Assembly: GCA_023853785.1 (NCBI GenBank)
Contig: JAJIRX010000668.1
Span: 310,001-374,000, forward strand
Direction: 5' to 3'
DNA: 64,000 bases
Source: Psilocybe azurescens
Lineage: Eukaryota; Basidiomycota; Agaricomycetes; Agaricales; Agrocybaceae
The notes under the pieces were generated by a model. That model saw only the letters and a list, made by a program, of their open reading frames with translations. It did not search any database and was not told where the DNA came from. Shown piece after piece: positions 23,305-34,348 of this stretch. How positions within the stretch are numbered: the first letter of the stretch is position 1; each line of letters opens with the position of its first letter. Position numbers and translations under genes: made by a program.

Positions 23305-24576
23305 TTACGTTTCCTGTGGATGCGCCACCAGCTTCAAGCCAGATACTTGATCTGCCTGCATCCTAGCCAAACCTTCCGGAATACCTGCAAGACCGTTGGG
23401 AAGAACTTCAATGTTGTTGGGCTGGATGTGAATATAAATGAGTGCTGAGGAGACCGAATAAAGGTAGGTAGATTATCAGGACATACCTTTATTACACCTT
23501 GCTCCAACCATCCTGATATCTTGTCGTGGTAGAGGATCTCAGTAAGCTCAACATTTTCCGGTGACCTCAGCAATCCAAGGATGGGGATGACTTTCTTGTC
23601 CTCCGGAACCTTGACCGCCAATGGAAGCACGGTAATCATTTGTCCTCCCGCAGCCAGAATATCTAGTCCGAATTGCTGGGTAGCTGCAGAAGAGACAGTG
23701 TCGTACAATAACTGAATTGACGTATCACCAGATACTTTCTTGATCTCAGCATTGATATCGCTCGAAGGAAGATTTCGATCGAGCACATTGGTGGCTCCCA
23801 GAGATTTAAGGAATTCGGTGTGTTTCAGAGACGCAGTAGTGAAGATCGGCGAGAATCCGGAAAGTTTGGCCAGTTGGATGACTGGAACGCAAACTATCAA
23901 TATTGATGGGTGAAAACAAAAAGGAATAGTTTACCTATTTGCCCAACCGACGTTGCGCCACCAAGGACGACAATAGGTGTCCCTGCATATTTTCCCTGAG
24001 TCGATTCCGTAATGGGTGGCGCAATGCCTAGACCATGAGGTTGCTGGTTGTATAACCCCACATATGCGCAGGTAAGAACGACAGGGAGGGCAGAGACTTG
24101 ATCGTATGTCCAATTAGGGGGTATCTTTGCAAAGATCAAAAACGCTCTGATAATAGATCAACCAACGTTATGGACTCACTCTTGCAACGCTTGAGGTGAC
24201 GGCAGTAGTATACTGCTGGAAGCTACTTGCCCTATTCTCAAATCTACCTTGGGTGAAGCTAGTGAACGGAAGACGTCAATGACGTCAACAACATTGAGAC
24301 GAAAGTTTCACAAACTCACACTCGATCTCCTTTCTTGAACTCAGTCACACCTTCACCAAGCTCTTCAACGTCTCCAGCAACATCAGTCCCCAGGATAGCA
24401 GGGAAGTTCTCCAAGAATATTCCATACTTCTGAATTTTCCAGTCGACCGGGTTGAGGGACGTAGCTTTGATTTTGATGAGAATTTCTCCAGGCTCTGGCT
24501 TGTAGATCTCCGTATCTTGAATGACAAGATTACCGAACTTTTTGTCGAGGACAAGCGCTTTTTGAGTAGAAGGCAT
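23305..24576 (-). CDS. MDR E: zinc-less MDR, intact
   Basis: Complete five-exon member of about 345 residues, the usual length of the family. Exon 1: MPSTQKALVLDKKFGNL, LNPVDWKIQKYG, LGTDVAGDVEELGEGV; exon 2: FTQGRFENRASSFQQY; exon 3: IPPNWTYDQVSALPVVLTCA to GGATSVGQI; exon 4: QLAKLSGFSPIFTTASLKH to KISGWLEQGVIK; exon 5: LPNGLAGIPEGLARMQ to LVAHPQET, stop TAA 23305-23307. All splice phases agree and no stop interrupts. No zinc-binding Cys/His set is present, so a hydride-transfer reductase role on a quinone or enoyl substrate is inferred. It forms a close pair with F. Confidence 0.9.
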
Positions 24577-24633
24577 GTCGAATGGTGGGTTTGGGAAACG
24601 AAAGTTGGGATGTCTTAGCCAAGGATCTTCAGG

Positions 24634-24640
24634 TTATATA
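24634..24640 (-). promoter_or_regulatory. TATA box of MDR gene E
   Basis: TATATAA on the minus strand, 58-64 bases upstream of the ATG at 24576. Confidence 0.6.
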
Positions 24641-24646
24641 TTGATC

Positions 24647-24671
24647 CCCTGAGAATGGATGGCATCATCGC
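24647..24671 (-). promoter_or_regulatory. Conserved promoter block (E copy)
   Basis: Plus strand reads CCTGAGAATGGATGGCATCA, directly upstream of the TATA box in gene orientation and shared with F and, less exactly, D. Confidence 0.55.
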
Positions 24672-26108
24672 CTGTGGAGGCAATAGACCAGGTGCATATA
24701 GGACTAAAATAATACCACAGATATTGGATTAGTAACTGGTCTTGAAGAGGAAAAAAGTTGAATGGAAGAGTCGGATACATGTTGACGGCCCGCCTCGACG
24801 TCTGGACTCTGGCCAGTTGCAATTGTACGCTTTATCAGTCCAGTGTACGATTCATATCAGCCTTTTCTGAAAAATAGACGTCAAGAACACTTGAATAGTG
24901 ACTAGTGGCTTGTTACACACCTCGTATAGCTCGCATGCGCACTCCTAAATAATTTCGACAATAACAGATACATATGAATTTTACGTCGGTTCACAAATCA
25001 TGTTACCGATATATGTAGACAACTTATTTTTGAGATACATCTGTTTTCCCGCGCGAAAGGTGGAAAAGGGCTAGCTCTAGGAATATCACAGTTGCGAGCC
25101 ATTCGAAGATCGTCGATGCGTCAGCTTTCTCATGACATGATATTGTTTTCAGAAGCTCTAAGTTTCTTGTACAAGGCCTGGGAAAGCCTGGGAAAGTGTT
25201 CTCACCTCACTGCCACTCGGTTCCCACACGTAATTCGTTTTTTCAAATGATTTGTTTCTGAACATAATGACTTACTTACAAACAGACCGTCATCAGTCTT
25301 ACATACAACCTTGGAAGTTTGGAACCTGAGGTCGACGTCATTTTAAGCCAGGGAAAAGACAGATAGTTCCACAGACATAGCAAGCGCCGAAGCAGTAACA
25401 CATCTCGGACGGGCAGCAGATAACGTCTAGTTCTGCTATGATGGAGAATAGCGAGGGGAGCATTTCAATGTAGCAATTGAGAGATACATAGCGATTTGTG
25501 TCAGAAAAATCATTCTGATATAGGTATTACACAGCCACTACATTGATGATCCATTGCCTCACTTTCGGAATGATACAACGATTAAGCGCTTAAGCATTCA
25601 ACTTTCTTGTGGATGCGCCACCGACTTCGACCCAAACCTTTTCTGCCTGCATCCTGGCAAGGCCATCAGAAATGCCTAATTAATCCCTGGTTTGTTTCAA
25701 GTCGCATGGCTCGAAATAATCACACAGACCTTTCAAGGTTCCGCTCTAACTATGACCTGTAGGCCTGCTATTCCATCGAAAATCCACACTCTGGCCGCGG
25801 CTCCCAGATCAGGGATGTCAACAACCTGGATAGGGTGTTGAAGGTCCCTCCTCCAGATCACGAACTTGGAAAGTACTTTAACTTGACACTCGGATATCAT
25901 ATTTGCCATGTAAAGTTAAGTGTTGAGACTGGATGGCTCGCGAACCGGTTTTGTGAGAATCTGGACGGAACCTTCGTAGCAAGAACGAGCGTAAATATGA
26001 ATGAAAAGTACATATCGGGTCGACAAAACACCACGCTCAAACCATGGATACGCGCAACTGCAAAGATAGTAACGATAACAGGAGCATACAGGCAGAGCGC
26101 ACTGCATT
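24672..26108. other. Intergenic between MDR E and F, containing one exon relic
   Basis: No complete gene. The only recognised element is the isolated MDR last-exon remnant at 25602-25676. The plus-strand open frame at 25835-26170 overlaps the last exon of F and is not convincing. Confidence 0.5.
25602..25676 (-). pseudogene. Isolated MDR exon 5 relic
   Basis: Reads GISDGLARMQAEKVWVEVGG in one frame, then a tail resembling the HPQET end. It matches the family last exon (GIPEGLARMQADQVSGLKLV) but has no preceding exon within reach. It is a remnant of a ninth copy between E and F. Confidence 0.7.
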
Positions 26109-27373
26109 CTATGTTTCCTGTGGATGTGCAACTAGCTTCAAGCCAGATACCTGATCTGTCTCCATCCTAGCCAGACCGTCCGGGATTCCTGCAAGACCAT
26201 TGGGAAGAACTTCAATGTTGTTGGGCTAGGGGGAATGGGAATGAGTGCTGAGGGACATGTATTAAATCACGTTAGATCGAGACTTACCTTTATTAAGCCT
26301 CTCTCCAACCATCCTGTTATTTTATCGTGATAGAGGGTCTCAGTAAGCTCAATATTAGGTGGCACCCTCAGTATTCCAAGGACATGGATCACTTTCTTGT
26401 CCTCCGGCACCTTGGGGATGAGCGGAAGGACGATCACCATTTGTCCACCTGACGCCAGAATATCCAGCCCAACTTGTTGGGTAGTTGCAGACGAGACAGT
26501 GTCGTATAGAAACCTGATTGGTTTATCACCGGACACTTTCTTGATCTCGGCAATAATATCGCTCGAAGAAAGATTTCGGTCGAGGACGTGTGTCGCGCCC
26601 AGGGATTTGAGGAATTCAGTATGTTTGAGAGACGCTGTTGCATAGATCGGGGAGAACCCGGACAGTTTGGCCAGCTGGATAACTGCGCTCAAACTTTCAA
26701 TATTGACCAATATCAAATCGAAGATGAACACTATACCTATTTGTCCGACCGATGTTGCTCCACCGAGAACGACGATAGGGGTATCAGCGTATATACCTTC
26801 GGTTGCCTCAGAGATGGGTGGTTTAATCCCCAGACCATAAGGTTGCTGGTTGTATAATCCTACATATGCACACGTAAGGACGACAGGGATAGCAGAAACT
26901 TGCTCATATGTCCAATTAGAGGGTATCTATACAGAGATCAGAAAACGTCTTGGCAAAAGAAAACAATGAGATCGTACTCTTGCAACACTCGATGCGATAG
27001 CAGTGGCGTACTGTTGGAAGCTACTCGCTCTGTTCTCAAATCTGCCTTGAATGAAACTAGCAAAAAGACCAGTGTCATTGACGTCAACAACGTCAACAGC
27101 GAAAGCTAACACGCACACTCGATCTCCTTTCTTAAATTCCGTCACACCCTCGCCAAGCTCCTCGACATCTCCAGCAAGATCCGTCCCAAGGATGGCAGGG
27201 AAGTCATCCAAAAATATCCCATACTTTTGAATCTTCCAGTCAACCGGATTGAGTGATGTCGCTTTGATTTTGATTAGAATTTCCCCGGGGCCTGGCTTGT
27301 AGACCTCTGTGTCTTTGATGACTAGATCACCGAATTTTTTGTCGAGGAATAGCGCTTTTTGAGTGGAAGGCAT
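26109..27373 (-). CDS. MDR F: zinc-less MDR, intact
   Basis: Complete member, very similar to E. Exon 1: MPSTQKALFLDKKFGDL, TEVYKPGPGEILIKIKATS, LGTDLAGDVEELGEGV; exon 2: FIQGRFENRASSFQQYATA; exon 3: IPSNWTYEQVSAIPVVLTCA to GGATSVGQI; exon 4: QLAKLSGFSPIYATASLKH to KITGWLERGLIK; exon 5: LPNGLAGIPDGLARME to LVAHPQET, stop TAG 26109-26111. The intron between exons 1 and 2 is in phase, so an open frame runs on from the upstream leader; the ATG at 27373 is chosen because MPSTQKAL is the family N-terminus and the TATA box is 45-52 bases before it. Confidence 0.9.
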
Positions 27374-27417
27374 ATCGGATGGGTGGGCTTGGTGAGAGTT
27401 GGAATGTTGTATCCCGG

Positions 27418-27425
27418 TATTTATA
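27418..27425 (-). promoter_or_regulatory. TATA box of MDR gene F
   Basis: TATAAATA on the minus strand, 45-52 bases upstream of the ATG at 27373. Confidence 0.65.
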
Positions 27426-27429
27426 CTGA

Positions 27430-27454
27430 ACGCCTGAGAATGGATGAGATCGTC
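27430..27454 (-). promoter_or_regulatory. Conserved promoter block (F copy)
   Basis: Plus strand reads CGCCTGAGAATGGATGAGAT, same block as in E at the same position relative to the TATA box. Confidence 0.55.
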
Positions 27455-28934
27455 GTCCGTAGGCGCAAGAGACACTATAAATATCACAGTAGATTAGTAA
27501 CTGGTTCTGTAATTAGAAAGTAATAAATGGAGTTGGAATCACGCCAACCTTAGCATCTGAGTTCTGTAAGGCCGTCCAAAGTAGCATCGTATAGGAGTAT
27601 TTCTAACACATAGTAGAGATTAGTAAGCGACACCCGAAGTTATTACACACCTGAATTAGGTATTCGCCTTACGAGACAGTTTTTTAAATGGTAGATATGA
27701 ATGGCACGATGATTCGCGATAATCATGTTATTGATGATGAGAGCGTATTGCGACTAGCATTGATGATATTTTTATTAGTGTCGAACTCTTCTCTTTGAAG
27801 CGTCCGTATCTCAGCTTTCTCATGACACGTTATTCTCGGAACTCTGAGTTTAGTATATTAGTAAGTCCCTCGATCTTTTAAAGGGCCAAAGGCTGTGATA
27901 GTTACCGGGAAAGAAATCGCAATAGTAAAAATGTTTGGAGCTTCAGGCCACATCGGGAGTTAGGGGACTTAGCGTTCACCCAATTCTTATCCTTTCAAAA
28001 GTTTGGAGTGGTTGAAGTGGCCGGTAAAGATGTGTAGGGTTGATTTGAAATAGTGTTCAAACATAGACCGTAAACTCCGTTGACCTGGGGTACAGTGTGT
28101 AATTGTCCGTAGAAGGTGGAAATTAATATGCAAAGAAAGAAGTGCGGGGATGAGGGGAGTTTGGCCCTCCAGAATTTTTACCGGACAATCCTGTCTCGTC
28201 GTCTACAAATAGCACGCGTATTCTCGATGCCTTGTTAACAGTGGGGACATTGGCGACCATTCCTTCCAGGACGACTATTGTCAAACGCTGCCTTAGCTTT
28301 CTCCCGGTTCCATATTTATAAGAGACAAACGTGCGAGGATATTGCATCCCCAAAGAGCCTACACTAGCTTTGACAACGTATTAAAATCGTTGACATTGAA
28401 TGTTGAGATTGGAAGGAAATATCTGAAAAGCTGGGGCAGTATATGAAAGCCCGTTTCAGAACCAATCATATTGGACCAATGGTCAATGTCGACATAAAAT
28501 GAGAAAGTTGAATCCTTCGTAGCTCTGCCTTTGAACGTATTAAGGCCAAAACCAACTGTGTGCTAGATTGGTGCTGAACGACGGGTGTCCGTCCCGGAAA
28601 GAAACGCAGCACAGCCACAGTGACGTTTCACCTTGGCGCGTCTAAAAATAGATATCTTGACATGGTTGGAAGCGTACCTTCAAGTTCAAGTTTTAAGTAC
28701 ATGCACAGAGCATACAGATCATTGTTTAATCATATTAGATGCTTATATAAGACAATAAAGAAACGCCAAATGAGCTGCGTCAAAATATCTCTCAATAATT
28801 TGTAAATAATGACGATAAAACTCGAGAATAGTCAAGCTGGCATTTTCCATTCTGGTAATTATAATTCGTACATCGATGCATATAAATCTAGACATTAGTG
28901 GTAATATTCAGTGCGTATATATTATGTCGCCAGA
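27455..28934. other. Intergenic, nothing recognised
   Basis: About 1.5 kb between MDR F and G. No family remnant or other gene was found by eye. Confidence 0.45.
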
Positions 28935-30222
28935 TTATGACGTCTCTTGAGGATGAGCAATGAGCTTCAGACCCGAGATGGCATCCGCCTCCATCCTATC
29001 CATGCCTCCAGCAATGCCTGCAAGCCCATTAGGAAGTACCTCGATTTTGTTGGGCTAAAAATAAGAGATTGTGCATTAGCCTCTAATTCTGCTTAACAGC
29101 AGAGAAACATGCCTTGATGAGACCCTGCTCCAATATTCCCGTTATAGTGTCATGATAAAGATTTTCGAGCAGTTCGATGTTTGAAGGAAATCGCAATAGA
29201 CCAATGGCGACGACAATGTTCTTGCCCTCCGGTATTTCTACCGCAGGTGGAAGAACGACTGCCATATGGCCTCCTGTAGCGAGGACGGCGATACCAGTCT
29301 TCTGTGTACTCTCGCCCGAGACGGTATCGAATACATATTTGATTGGCTTGCTTCCGGCAATTTGGCTGCTTTGTGCAACGAGAGTTTCTGTCGGGAGATT
29401 TCGATCAATAACGTCTGTCGCTCCTAGAGACTTAAGGTGCTCGCTGTGCTTGAGTGACGCAGTTGCAATGATTGGCGAGAATCCAGACAACTTGGCAAAT
29501 TGAATTGCTATAATTATAATGAATACCCGGAGAAGAGATAGTAATCGATGCTAATCAATCGCAGACTCACCGAGCTGCCCAACCGATGTCGCGCCGCCAA
29601 GGATGAGTATCGGTGTACCTGCATATAGTCCTTGTGTCTTCTTTGAGGTCGGAGGAGTAATTCCTAGACCATGGGGGCTCTTGTTGTATAATGCAACATA
29701 TGAGCAGCTGAGGACGACTGGCAGAGCAGCAACTTCATCATAAGACATGTTGTGAGGGATCTATATACACAAAAAGTAAGCATTCATAGACGGAGCAGGG
29801 TATTTTTAGTTCATACGTACTCGGGCGGCAGTTGCTGCAAGGGCAACCGTGTACTGTTGGAAGCTGCTTCCGTCATTCTCAAGTTTTCCTTGGCAGAACC
29901 TGACGAAGTCAATAGTGAGTTAATGGCTTTTGGATAGAGGCGCCCGTAATACATACACTCTGTCGCCTCGTTTGAATTCAGTCACTCCTTCACCGACCTC
30001 TTCAACATCACCAGCAATGTCGGTCCCAACAATAGCAGGATAGTTCTCCAGCCATACTCCGAAGACTCCAGTTTTATGAATCTTCCAATCAACCGGGTTG
30101 AGTGAAGTCGCGTGTATCTTGATTAGAATCTCTCCAGGACCGGGTTTGTAGGTCTCGACTTCTTCGACAACAAATGGTCCGAACTTCTCTTTGTAAAGAA
30201 GGGCTTTATGAGTGGTGGGCAT
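28935..30222 (-). CDS. MDR G: zinc-less MDR, intact, divergent
   Basis: Complete five-exon member. Exon 1: MPTTHKALLYKEKFGPFVVE with a three-residue insertion (KTGVFGVWLENYPA) relative to E/F; exon 2: FCQGKLENDGSSFQQYTVA; exon 3: IPHNMSYDEVAALPVVLSCS to GGATSVGQL; exon 4: QFAKLSGFSPIIATASLKH to TITGILEQGLIK; exon 5: LPNGLAGIAGGMDRME to IAHPQETS, stop TAA 28935-28937. All splice phases agree. Start at 30222 is the first ATG and the family N-terminus. Only a weak AATAAAA element lies about 80 bases upstream. Confidence 0.88.
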
Positions 30223-32343
30223 GGTGGATTAAATACTTCTGAAAGGTGGAGTCGAGGGGGATGTAGTTGTGGAACGTTCCTACTGATTATTTTCCACTGA
30301 GTTTTATTGTTCAAATGATCTGAACCAGGGTAAGCGTTCCTAAACTGAAAAGAGGCCACATCGGTGACTTTGAAACGGAAAAGCTTAGGATTAACGTCTA
30401 CTAAGGTCTCAAAGCTAACTCACAGATGTATATCAGACCCAGGTGGCTTTAAAACTAACTTCAACTTTCGAACAGGACACTTAGGCATCTAGCATGTACC
30501 GTGATGTCCGATGCGTAAGCTGCATCTACTGTATCTGCCTCCTTAAACTGAGACCTAATGAGGTTAAAAACTAGTTTGCCGGGTTTGAAAATGAAGAACC
30601 AAGTTGTGTTACACTTCTAACGATACAAATATGGAAACTGGCTTTCCATTAAGCGTTTGACACTTCCGTTGAGCACAGCCTAATACCAGCTGCTATTAAC
30701 GTCGTGATGTCGGGCATTTAGAGAGCATCTGCCTCCCCGAGAGGGCTTCGTAGCTCACATAGCTTATTACATCCGAACCGGATGATATTGTTTACAAAGC
30801 CGGCTAACTGAACAATATTCTATCAAACTGTGCAATGCAGCTCATGCTTCTGGAAGCAAAAGACAAGTCGTTTCAATGTTAAACATGAGGTATACATTGA
30901 AGGCTTTCTATTGCCCACTTAGGGGGATCGACACTAAGATCAAACGACGAAGACGGCACCGACAGAAGCATCTGTCCCTTATGCGACGTTAACGTGATGG
31001 AGACAGTCCCTGATCGTATTTCCCCGGAGCAGATGTCGAAACTCGGAATATGGTCATATGCTGAAGCTATAGGATAGTCTGGCACAACTGCTTGGAAACA
31101 TTTACAACCAAGATTACGACTGAGAACTGCAACCGCGGACCAGATTAAACTATGGGAGCACTGTTAATATATCGTTGAAATGAGACTGCGCACGGAGAAT
31201 GACAGAGAGCAAGGGGCGAGTCGTAGTCTAGAATTCAAAAGAATTATGCCTTAAAACAGTACAGATAGCTACTTGCGTATTATAGGCATGCAAAGCAAGT
31301 CATTACTAATAGGTGGCCAACCTCGGAGTGTACAGATCAAACTCGAAGCTCGAGGACCTAACTCCCCTATTGATAAAAGGGTAAATTGGCACTCATGGAG
31401 GTTGGTCGATCGGTTGTTTGGGGGTAGATTTTCACACATCCCTAAAGAGGAACGATAGACTCGTGGCCGTAGGGGAGCCTGTTCCACCGATTCACATCCT
31501 TGGCAATGATAGCTATCTTCTCGAGGTACATGACGAATTATCCCGGCCTCTCATAATCTTTCGGGGTGACACGTTTGCTGCTCCGAAGCATGATACGAGC
31601 TCCTCTGGGCGCCGCAGTCGGGTCTGGGTATTGAAAAACGAGGCTTATGCCGCAGTCAAGAAGATTGTAGCTTTTAGTTGCTCTGCTACTATCGGCTCCA
31701 TACACGACGTCCAGGAACAACAATCGGATCCGTGCCCCTATAGTGAGTATATATACTCTGCACCAGTACAAAAGCAACAGTTCATTATAAGCTATAAGGT
31801 GTTGGAGATTATTGGGGAAGTCTGCCCCTCCATCGGAGATGCTGACATCGAGATGGCTTCCGGTCATAGATGATATAACTAAGTTAGTTTAAATAAGAGC
31901 GGGCTCCTACGGCATTGAGCACTAGCTGTGACGTGCGCGTCAGAGATGCTGGAGCACCTGAGTCATGCATCATACCATACACCATTCAGCAAGAATGACA
32001 CTGCGCGGCGGCTGAATGATCCATCCCATGCTAACGACAAACATTTTCTAAAAATAGACATGCTCCGAAAATAGATTTGAGGCAATACTCGTTGTAGGAT
32101 TCCACTGGCATACCTTTCAATCCATAACGTTACTCAGCATCAAGTAAATAATCATTTTCAGCGTGTCTGATGCATTATGATACAGCCTATTTCCCCCCTT
32201 GAACTAGATGCAAAGTCATCTTTAGTTTATGCAACCAATCCGTAGTTAAATGACAGGTTTATATAAATCCTCTCTACATCAATTCCAATCAAGCACAGTA
32301 CAGTCATTCAAATCTACTGTAAAAGGAGGGGGTAGAGGATTAT
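30223..32343. other. Intergenic, nothing recognised
   Basis: About 2.1 kb. A 151-codon plus-strand open frame at 31418-31873 has no recognisable motif and no ATG at its start, so it is not called. Confidence 0.45.
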
Positions 32344-33613
32344 TCAGACAGTTTCTTGGGGTCGCACTACCAGCTTTGATCGCGTGATTTGATTTGTTTC
32401 AAGCCTCGCCAAGCCATCGGCTATCCCTTGGAGGCCATTTGGCAGAATCTCTACCTTATTGGGCTACCATCGAGCCCATCAGTATTTGCAATTAATTAGA
32501 AATATAGGTTTTCAAAGAGCAAACATACCTTGAGTGTACCCTTCTCCAAGTACCCAAAGACTTTCTGGCTGTACAGCGCCTCCAGCAGCTTGATATTTTG
32601 CGGTAGCTTCAGGACGCTAAGGACACGCACAACAGTCTTGTCTGCGGGTTTATTTGCGCTGGGTTGGGCTACCACCGCGAGATGGCCTTGTGCAGGGAGG
32701 ATGTGGAAGCCTGTTTGTTGAGTCTCCTTGGAGGAAATCGCATCAAAGACGTATCTAATGCTGTCCTTGTCGACTATCTTGCTTAGCTCGTTTGAGAGAC
32801 CTACTGGTGAAAGGTTACGGTCCAGGATGCTCGTAGCTCCGATGGACTTAAGAAAGTCGGATTGCGCTAGCGATGCAGTCGTTATGATGGGAGAAAAGCC
32901 TGACATCTTAGCCAATTGGATAACTAGATGACAGATAAATGCTTAAAATCTACGTAATGAGGAAGTGCCAAAGTGAATAAACATACCCATTTGTCCCACA
33001 GAGCTGGATCCGCCCAAGACAATGAGTGGCACTCCGTTATATTGGACGTCCTCAGGAAGGGCGAACCCTAATCCGTGCGGGCTTTGATTATAAAGCCCCA
33101 CGTAAGCAGCGCTGAGGGCTAACGGGATGGTAGCAGCCTCGTCGTAGCTGATCTTGAATGGGATCTTGAAAAATATAGGTGAGAACATGGCGGAGATGGA
33201 GATTCACTTGAGTTACTTTTGCCACTGTCGAGGCAGATGCTATGGCATATTGCTGGAATCCACTCGTGCGATTTTCGAATTTTCCCTGACAAAGACTTGT
33301 GAAGCAAATTAATCTCCTAAGGCAGGTAAGCGAGTCAGTGAGGGTCTTGGACCTACACTCGGTCTCCCTTCTTGAGTTCCGTTACCCCTTCCCCTACTTC
33401 TGCTATATTTCCAGCAAGGTCTACACCAAGAATAGCCGGAAATCCTTCCAACAAGAAGCCAAACTTCTTGTTTTTCCAATCGAGGGGATTCAGAGATGCC
33501 GACTGAACTTTGATCAGGACTTCCCCACTGCCAGGCGTATAAATGTCGGTCTCTGAAATGGACAAATTGCCAGACTTCTTGTCGAGGAAAAGAGCTTTGT
33601 GCATAGAAGACAT
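32344..33613 (-). CDS. MDR H: zinc-less MDR, intact, most divergent
   Basis: Complete member at the far end of the array. Exon 1: MSSMHKALFLDKKSGNL, LNPLDWKNKKFG, LGVDLAGNIAEVGEGV; exon 2: LCQGKFENRTSGFQQYAIA; exon 3: IPFKISYDEAATIPLALSAA, with ALPEDVQYNGVPL replacing the usual segment, to GGSSSVGQM; exon 4: QLAKMSGFSPIITTASLAQ to KVFGYLEKGTLK; exon 5: LPNGLQGIADGLARLE to VVRPQETV, stop TGA 32344-32346. Mixed features of the B/C and E/F/G groups suggest an early branch. Start 33613 is used; MHKAL three codons later is an alternative. Confidence 0.88.
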
Positions 33614-33677
33614 TGGAATACTGAGAAATCTAGAGGTAGTGGTTGAAAATGCTGATATGCTGTAGAATAGCATTTAA

Positions 33678-33683
33678 TTTATA
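33678..33683 (-). promoter_or_regulatory. TATA box of MDR gene H
   Basis: TATAAA on the minus strand, about 65-70 bases upstream of the ATG at 33613. Confidence 0.5.
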
Positions 33684-34348
33684 GGTACTCGATGCACGTT
33701 CGGCGACTCACCGCATGCATGGAGCTTGCGTGATATTAGCAGACCTTCGTAGAAAGAAATGACCAGCAATGGCTAGCGATAATAGACGGTTCGTATACAT
33801 ATCCGCCGTTCCGGACTACTTGGTCATGCCTTGTGGGATCGAAGGGCGTTAAATAGAAACTATTATTAAGTACACCAGATTTTCATACTTGACGGAGGCG
33901 ACAAAAGCGCGGGCGGTCACTTGTGGTGGAACTTTGTCAGCCCGCGGTAAGTCCTGAGCCGATCAGAAGATCAACACATCCCGACAGACATCAGGCAGAT
34001 TCCGACAGTGTAAGAATACTTACGATGGTTGAACGTGAGCAAAATATCTGTGATTTGGAATTGTTTGATCAACATCTACACACTCATGGAGGTCATCGTC
34101 AGCGATATAGCAGGGGACGCCGCCTAGAGCCTGCCTACATTGACTTTACCAGCGCTTTACCTCGACCCTGCGATGCCCCTGTAATCCCACATATGCTGTA
34201 ACAAGCAAATTTGCGACTTACATAAATCGGCCGGTTCTACACCAACCTTCCGCATATGTTCAAGAATGTCTAGATAAGTATACGAAACTATTAGATTAGT
34301 ACCCGAAATGAATGAAACCCCAAGAACCGCGAGAAATTCAACGATAAA
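33684..34348. other. Intergenic, nothing recognised
   Basis: Between MDR H and the UPF0014 gene. Short plus-strand open frames without motifs. Confidence 0.45.

Noticed and set aside
31418..31873. 151-codon plus-strand open frame between MDR G and H
   Set aside because: Begins with TTG, no motif, no splice or family evidence; kept as intergenic.
8111..33613. Classic secondary-metabolite gene cluster
   Set aside because: No polyketide or peptide synthase, terpene cyclase or P450 is present; the ABC gene is ADP1-like, not a drug-efflux type, and reductases alone do not make a cluster.
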